Part shown: positions 60,801 through 64,000 of the stretch, in pieces
How positions within the stretch are numbered: the stretch's first letter is position 1
How the letters are laid out: the number at the start of each line of letters is the position of its first letter
Assembly (NCBI GenBank): GCA_964498395.1
Contig: CAZCHE010000014.1
Coordinates: 1-64,000, forward strand
DNA: 64,000 bases
DNA from: Parapedobacter sp964498395
GTDB taxonomy: Bacteria > Bacteroidota > Bacteroidia > Sphingobacteriales > Sphingobacteriaceae
Reading direction: 5' to 3'
Program-made: the position numbers and the translations under genes
Notes under the pieces: model-generated
Database searches by the model: none
What the model was told of the DNA's origin: nothing
Seen by the model: the letters and a program-made list of their open reading frames with translations, nothing else

Positions 60801-61144
60801 CTCACGGAGAATCGACTGTAGTCATGCAGGATTTTGCGATAGATTTCGGCCGCCCGTTGCTGCAATGTAGCCGGTTCCCACATGGGGTAGGTTTTCGACA
60901 GGATTTCGCGGTAACCACTAGCCTTGTCTTTCGTTTGCCCGTCTCCTGTAGCAAGGCTTTTCAATACTTCCATGATGCGGCCCTTCATCTCAGCTGTGGC
61001 CTTGTTGGTAAAGGTGATGGCCAGGATTTCGCGGTATTTGTTTTCTGCTGAAAACAACAAGATGAGGTAATGTGCAGTAAGGCTAAAGGTTTTGCCAGAC
61101 CCTGCGGAAGCTTTTAATATTTTCAGTGGTGGGGTAGTTTCCAT
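57836..61144 (-). CDS. addA: UvrD/AddA-like helicase-nuclease
   Basis: The protein (1102 residues from this start) has SF1 helicase motifs: Walker A 'KASAGSGKTFSLT' (about 11-23), 'ILAITFTNKATAEMKGRI', 'FLFDEFQDTSRKQW' (motif II), 'VGDVKQSIYRWRNGD', 'VEVLTIHKSKGLAFDVV' and 'TLYVATTRTRRHLYI'. A C-terminal RecB-type nuclease follows, with 'IILDFKFTQHEDEAH' and 'QVMEYQSVL'. It is the AddA-type partner of the downstream gene. The frame is open upstream to 61192, but ATG 61144 gives the normal METTP start 4 nt after the AraC-TPR gene. Confidence 0.92.
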   Translation of the reverse strand: METTPPLKILKASAGSGKTFSLTAHYLILLFSAENKYREILAITFTNKATAEMKGRIMEVLKSLATGDGQTKDKASGYREILSKTYPMWEPATLQQRAAEIYRKILHDYSRFSVSTIDGFTQKVIRGFTFELGIDAGYKLEMNIRKVKADLVLRLNRLLDDRPDLLQWIMDYAQAKIDRDENWNYRRALSDLASQIFREDFQDFDKAVAHIPEQELFGSLDSYCKETITQFETQLTTLLKDAVDAFETSGVDASELAGKSRNQLAKLRSLSADAPFDAVAKIEKYIHAPEEWQKGGVSGRVAALYEQLNPLLERIRQHCAEQSPGYYLAKAIDENLYYLRLLKEMSTLLSAWRKENAAQLISDAQILLNNIGINESGDPTFIWEKMGSRYRHFLFDEFQDTSRKQWENLRPLLINAMGNASGKHSEHLIVGDVKQSIYRWRNGDWRILLDGAERQIAKAFNVSDTKALIQNETLEVNYRSHEHIVGFNNILFQYAPTWLQQRLNDRILGELGVERYEDWWIPSGNHDTIIRAYQDSDQLMPQGNGSKKGGTVQIDFLEVENNMHRPSAVKPEALNRLADTLIDWIASKRYRPGQIGILVRTNNEARETIQFLLDKQKESAVSFDVISGDALALANHPAIRLLIDTLRALVGKTDDSTLYRANCIHLYHQLHRYQQPTPDDWVQIKQRKPAQLAGLLPETLCQHWETWTQLPLAELTESLIGAYGLHSQAEYLPYLLAFRDLIATFTANGERGIPAFLAYWEEEGMDKALPANADTNAVEVLTIHKSKGLAFDVVMIPFCGWPVDGRVNGDFWVDTNDTPYALLAKTPVKYKGDLGKSSLYKAYFEEMLFNYMDALNTLYVATTRTRRHLYITAPSKKGDGAVNSLIAGDLLLEVLSQHAHELGVDFNNGVYIDDTSTTATTQESPIASVGWSFDHYPASSRMKEELARPELQAELDIVRLETAKRQGQLLHELMALATTDHELASHLDGLQAQGLLRADERNEVIALAQATWNHPQLQALLNGPYEHWNERSIILPNGRALRPDKVLVSPNETIILDFKFTQHEDEAHIKQVMEYQSVLREMGMPDVKGFVYYGALEKLVEV

Positions 61145-61148
61145 ATCG

Positions 61149-63206
61149 CTACAGCAATCCTTTCTCTTCCAATGATGCCCTGATTTCCTCATGCTGGTTC
61201 CAAAACTTGGTTTTGATGGTGTGCATGGCCTGCTTGAATTCGGGGTGGTTTCTTACCGGGTCAACAATGGAGTCTTCCTCCAATAACAGGATCCAGTATT
61301 GATAGTTGTCTTCTTTTGAAAACAGTTTCAGGTGCTCCAATGCTTGCTGGGTATCCTGCTGATATAGATAATACAAGGCTAAATGCACATGTTTATAGAT
61401 GGTTTGGTCGCGATCCGAAAAATCCTTAAATCGGGCGGCAAACTGGGCTGCATCCTCTTTGAATCCCATATTGGATAGTACGACGGCTATCGTTAAGTCT
61501 ACGTTTTGAAAGATGTCTAATTGGTTAGCCGCTCTTACCTCAATGAACCGCTTATAATACCGATAGGCACTTTTGTCATCTCCGGTGTGATGATAAATTT
61601 TTCCGATTTCCTGCAAAAAAGGTAATTGTGTGGAGTCCCTTTCCAATTCCTTTAGCAATAACTGCTTACCGTTTTCCACGTTTCCGTCCTTCACGCAAAT
61701 GAGAACAGCCTTGACCCACACCGCAAAGGAGTTCTCCGGATCATAGTCTAAAGATTTGTCGATGTAAACAATGGCCTCGTCCACAAATCCGGTCTGGATA
61801 AGGGCGTTGCTCAAATGCAGGTAGTTCAGGCTTGTGGCAGCGGAATCATGTGCAGTGGCATCCAGTCGAACCCTTCTGAGTGCATATTCCAAGTATTTGG
61901 CAGTATTGGGAACAAGCCAATTATAGAAATCTGATAGAAAATGGATGGCTAAAATGGAATTTGGATTATATTCCAACGCCTTTTCAAAATAGGGGATAGC
62001 TGCTCCATAATCTTGTTTGTGTGCATAAAACAAAGCTTTGGCTATTAAACTCTCGGGAAGCATCGGGTCGTGAAGCAATGCGTTGTCGGCAAAGGAGGCA
62101 ATTTCGGTAGTATGTTTTTTTTCCGTTTGAAAAAGATCCAGGTAATAACAGGCTATGGCCGCACAAGCATGGGCAAGCGCAAATTTATCATCATGGTCGA
62201 TGGCTTGATTGAAATATACGATTGACCGCTCCAAGTTTTCGGGGCCGCCTTGATTCAATAAATCTACACCCTTTAAAAACAGGTCGTACGCAACCAAGTT
62301 TTCTGTGGGTTTTTTCTCGATTCGTCTTTGCTCTTCCCAGGTGATAATAGCCTGAATCTCGTTGGCGATGTCTTTGGCCACCTCCTGTTGCAACTGAAAA
62401 ATATCATTCACTTCACGTTTATATTGCCGCGCCCATAAATGTTTATCACTGGAAGCCTCTATTAACTGGATATTCAACAAAATCTGGTTGCCGATCTTTT
62501 GGCCGCTTCCCTCGACAAAATAATTTACATTCAACTCTTTGGCCATTTCAGGGATGGACTTGGAAGTGTTCCGATACTTTTCGGTGGATGTGCGGCTGAT
62601 GACTTTGAGGTCTTTTATTTTTTGAAGGTTGTTAAGAGTCGATTCCATCAATCCATTGATGAGGTAGACGTTGGTAGAATCGTTGCTGTCGTTTTTAAAT
62701 GGCAATACAGCTATTGATTTTTCCAATGGGGTCGATGCGGCGGATGGCCATAGGGAATAGCTGAGCCAGCCGATGGCTAACGCGGCAATAATTCCCGCAG
62801 ATACCAAGATGGCGAAGCGTCGTTTACGGTTGGGCCGCACCGTGGGAATGGATTCGCCTTCCGTGACGGTTCTTTTATTGGCTTCTCCCGGTGGATACCC
62901 ATAGTGTTCTCGGAAGCATTTGATAAAATACGATGTGCTGCCAAACCCTACTTGATAGGCGACCTCAGAAACCGTTAATGAAGAGGACCTCAACATGTCC
63001 ATGCCGCGCACTAGTCGGACTTGCCTAATGAACTGGCTAACCGATAGCCCGGTCAATTTCGTCACCTTGCGCAGTAAGTTTGACCGGCTCATGTTTGTTT
63101 CATTGGCCAGTTCTGATACGCCAAACTGTTCATTGGACAAGTTATCCTCAATAATCGCTGTGATTTGGCGTATAAAGTCGTTTGCAATGGGGTGCGAATC
63201 GGACAT
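61149..63206 (-). CDS. Membrane-anchored AraC-type regulator with FlgO-like and TPR domains
   Basis: The 685-residue protein has an N-terminal AraC/HTH_18 domain (about 10-110: 'GVSELANETNMSRSNLLRKVTKLTG', 'VSEVAYQVGFGSTSYFIKCFREHYGYPPGE' in part). One membrane helix (about 132-152), a FlgO/TolB-N-like domain ('SIAVLPFKNDSNDSTNVYLINGLMES') and about eight TPR-like repeats to residue 600 follow. The layout, DNA binding inside and TPR outside the membrane, suggests a one-component sensor. The in-frame upstream start is TTG, so ATG 63206 is chosen. It ends 4 nt before addA. Confidence 0.9.
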   Translation of the reverse strand: MSDSHPIANDFIRQITAIIEDNLSNEQFGVSELANETNMSRSNLLRKVTKLTGLSVSQFIRQVRLVRGMDMLRSSSLTVSEVAYQVGFGSTSYFIKCFREHYGYPPGEANKRTVTEGESIPTVRPNRKRRFAILVSAGIIAALAIGWLSYSLWPSAASTPLEKSIAVLPFKNDSNDSTNVYLINGLMESTLNNLQKIKDLKVISRTSTEKYRNTSKSIPEMAKELNVNYFVEGSGQKIGNQILLNIQLIEASSDKHLWARQYKREVNDIFQLQQEVAKDIANEIQAIITWEEQRRIEKKPTENLVAYDLFLKGVDLLNQGGPENLERSIVYFNQAIDHDDKFALAHACAAIACYYLDLFQTEKKHTTEIASFADNALLHDPMLPESLIAKALFYAHKQDYGAAIPYFEKALEYNPNSILAIHFLSDFYNWLVPNTAKYLEYALRRVRLDATAHDSAATSLNYLHLSNALIQTGFVDEAIVYIDKSLDYDPENSFAVWVKAVLICVKDGNVENGKQLLLKELERDSTQLPFLQEIGKIYHHTGDDKSAYRYYKRFIEVRAANQLDIFQNVDLTIAVVLSNMGFKEDAAQFAARFKDFSDRDQTIYKHVHLALYYLYQQDTQQALEHLKLFSKEDNYQYWILLLEEDSIVDPVRNHPEFKQAMHTIKTKFWNQHEEIRASLEEKGLL

Positions 63207-63402
63207 GTGTTTGGTGTCAATTTTCAAAACAAATATACTCGTTGTATCGGCATTTGCGTCATAGTTTATATGGTTTCAGCATAATTTATATGACCCACAT
63301 CAAACTTGATGCTTTTGTCATCAAAACTAGTTAACCCGCCTTATAGGGTTAGCCGATCTTTACAACATTCATAATTATTCACAATTTAACTTAATAAGGA
63401 TC
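63207..63402. other. Divergent spacer between the AraC-TPR and ankyrin genes
   Basis: No gene is seen in these roughly 200 nt. The spacer must contain divergent promoters and is a likely site of action for the AraC-type regulator. No exact TAnnTTTG match was found on either strand. Confidence 0.4.
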
Positions 63403-63984
63403 ATGAAAAAACAACTTCCTAACTCACTGAAAGTAATTACGACGATTGCTTTTTTTGCTATGCTATTAATGGGTGTCGCTTGCACGGGGCAGGGCAACTC
63501 ATCTGCCGATACACAAAACAAGGTGAAGCCACCCGCAGTTGATATCCACACGGCGGTGATAACAGACGACGAGGAGGCGCTTCGACAACATATCGCCGCG
63601 GGCACCAACCTGAATGAAAAAGATCCCTTTGGCGGCTCCAGCCCATTGATCTCCGCTGCTGTCTTCGATAAGCCGGCAATGGCCAAGCTACTGATAGACG
63701 CCGGGGCAGATTTGAATTTCACGAACAATGACGGTTCCACGCCCCTCATTTCGGCAGCGTTTTTCGGGCGGCCCGAAATTGTACAGCTATTGTTGGACGC
63801 AGGAGCTGATAAGACCATAAAGAACAACTTTGGGGCGACGGCCTATGAAACGGTGGCGGCGCCTTTCAGCGAAGTCAAAAGCACATACGATATGATGGGC
63901 AAGATGCTGGAACCTATGGGGCTGAAGCTCGACTATACTTACCTTCAAAAGGTTCGGCCTGAGATCGCAGCGATGCTGAATTAA
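63403..63984 (+). CDS. Ankyrin repeat lipoprotein
   Basis: The 193-residue protein has a signal peptide with lipobox LLMGVAC (Cys27). Three or four ankyrin repeats follow from about 48 to 140: 'DIHTAVITDDEEALRQHIAAG', 'GSSPLISAAVFDKPAMAKLLIDAGADLNF', 'GSTPLISAAFFGRPEIVQLLLDAGADKTI' in pieces. A helical C-terminal part ends 'VRPEIAAMLN'. It is transcribed away from the AraC-TPR regulator and may be its target. The binding partner is unknown. Confidence 0.88.
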   Translation: MKKQLPNSLKVITTIAFFAMLLMGVACTGQGNSSADTQNKVKPPAVDIHTAVITDDEEALRQHIAAGTNLNEKDPFGGSSPLISAAVFDKPAMAKLLIDAGADLNFTNNDGSTPLISAAFFGRPEIVQLLLDAGADKTIKNNFGATAYETVAAPFSEVKSTYDMMGKMLEPMGLKLDYTYLQKVRPEIAAMLN

Positions 63985-64000
63985 TGAATTGAATGATGAT

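Noticed and set aside
1..64000. Integrated element, prophage, insertion sequence or tRNA gene
   Set aside because: No transposase, integrase, phage structural gene, terminal inverted repeat or tRNA-like sequence was recognised. The tape-measure-like gene stands alone.

Overview
The window looks like chromosomal DNA of a Bacteroidota bacterium, most likely of the family Sphingobacteriaceae. The grounds are a complete gldK-gldL-gldM-gldN gliding/type IX secretion block, Bacteroidota-type promoters (TTG near -33 and TAnnTTTG near -7), weak Shine-Dalgarno signals, many lipoproteins, and families such as DUF4271, DUF5684 and DUF6728. The family-level placement is inferred from gene content, not from a 16S sequence. 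The window opens in the spacer between a presumed 23S gene (outside) and a 5S rRNA gene.

Layout. 1-600: rRNA spacer built of 7-nt repeats, 5S rRNA and terminator. 0.6-8.2 kb: a solitary contractile-injection-system tape-measure-like gene; then, on the minus strand, a tight threonine dehydrogenase / YebC / GFKPRFK-repeat operon and a large secreted protein with duplicated domains. 8.4-15.6 kb (plus): asd, a GxQxAGLxN repeat protein, a DUF1080 lipoprotein plus pncA, a TetR regulator, a Na/Pi symporter and a GH3 enzyme. 15.7-18.7 kb (minus): a GHL10 hydrolase and small membrane proteins. 18.9-24.5 kb (plus): sdaA, a two-part membrane protein, a lipoprotein, a metallo-beta-lactamase-fold hydrolase and an S41 protease. 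24.5-33.7 kb: lipB, hflX, miaE, a secreted coiled-coil protein, recG bracketed by two related four-cysteine lipoproteins, an EamA transporter, RidA, a 46-residue DUF6728 protein and a JmjC-like enzyme. 33.9-40.9 kb: gldNMLK, hemD and DUF4271. 41-43.6 kb: a Gfo/Idh/MocA dehydrogenase with a double DUF1080 protein, probably acting in 3-keto-glycoside metabolism. 43.7-50.4 kb: an alkyltransferase-like repair protein, hpt, a GT51 transglycosylase fused to an AsmA-like region, mrp, arr, a cupin and an alpha/beta hydrolase. 50.5-54.8 kb: an ECF sigma factor with a membrane partner, an Rrf2 regulator with a QorB-like reductase under twin operators, and a second copy of the coiled-coil family. 54.9-64 kb: addB/addA, a membrane-anchored AraC-TPR regulator 4 nt upstream of addA, and an ankyrin lipoprotein.

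The signals least explained by known families are: (i) two secreted coiled-coil paralogues 27 kb apart whose promoters share three TTnGTC direct repeats at identical 20/21-nt spacing plus a distal GYGCAACGTTTTT block; (ii) an orphan tape-measure-like protein; (iii) YebC translationally coupled to a proline-rich GFKPRFK-repeat protein; and (iv) several families of 7-nt-period repeats in spacers, one of them also present in frame inside hflX. No CRISPR array, insertion sequence, prophage or tRNA gene was recognised.
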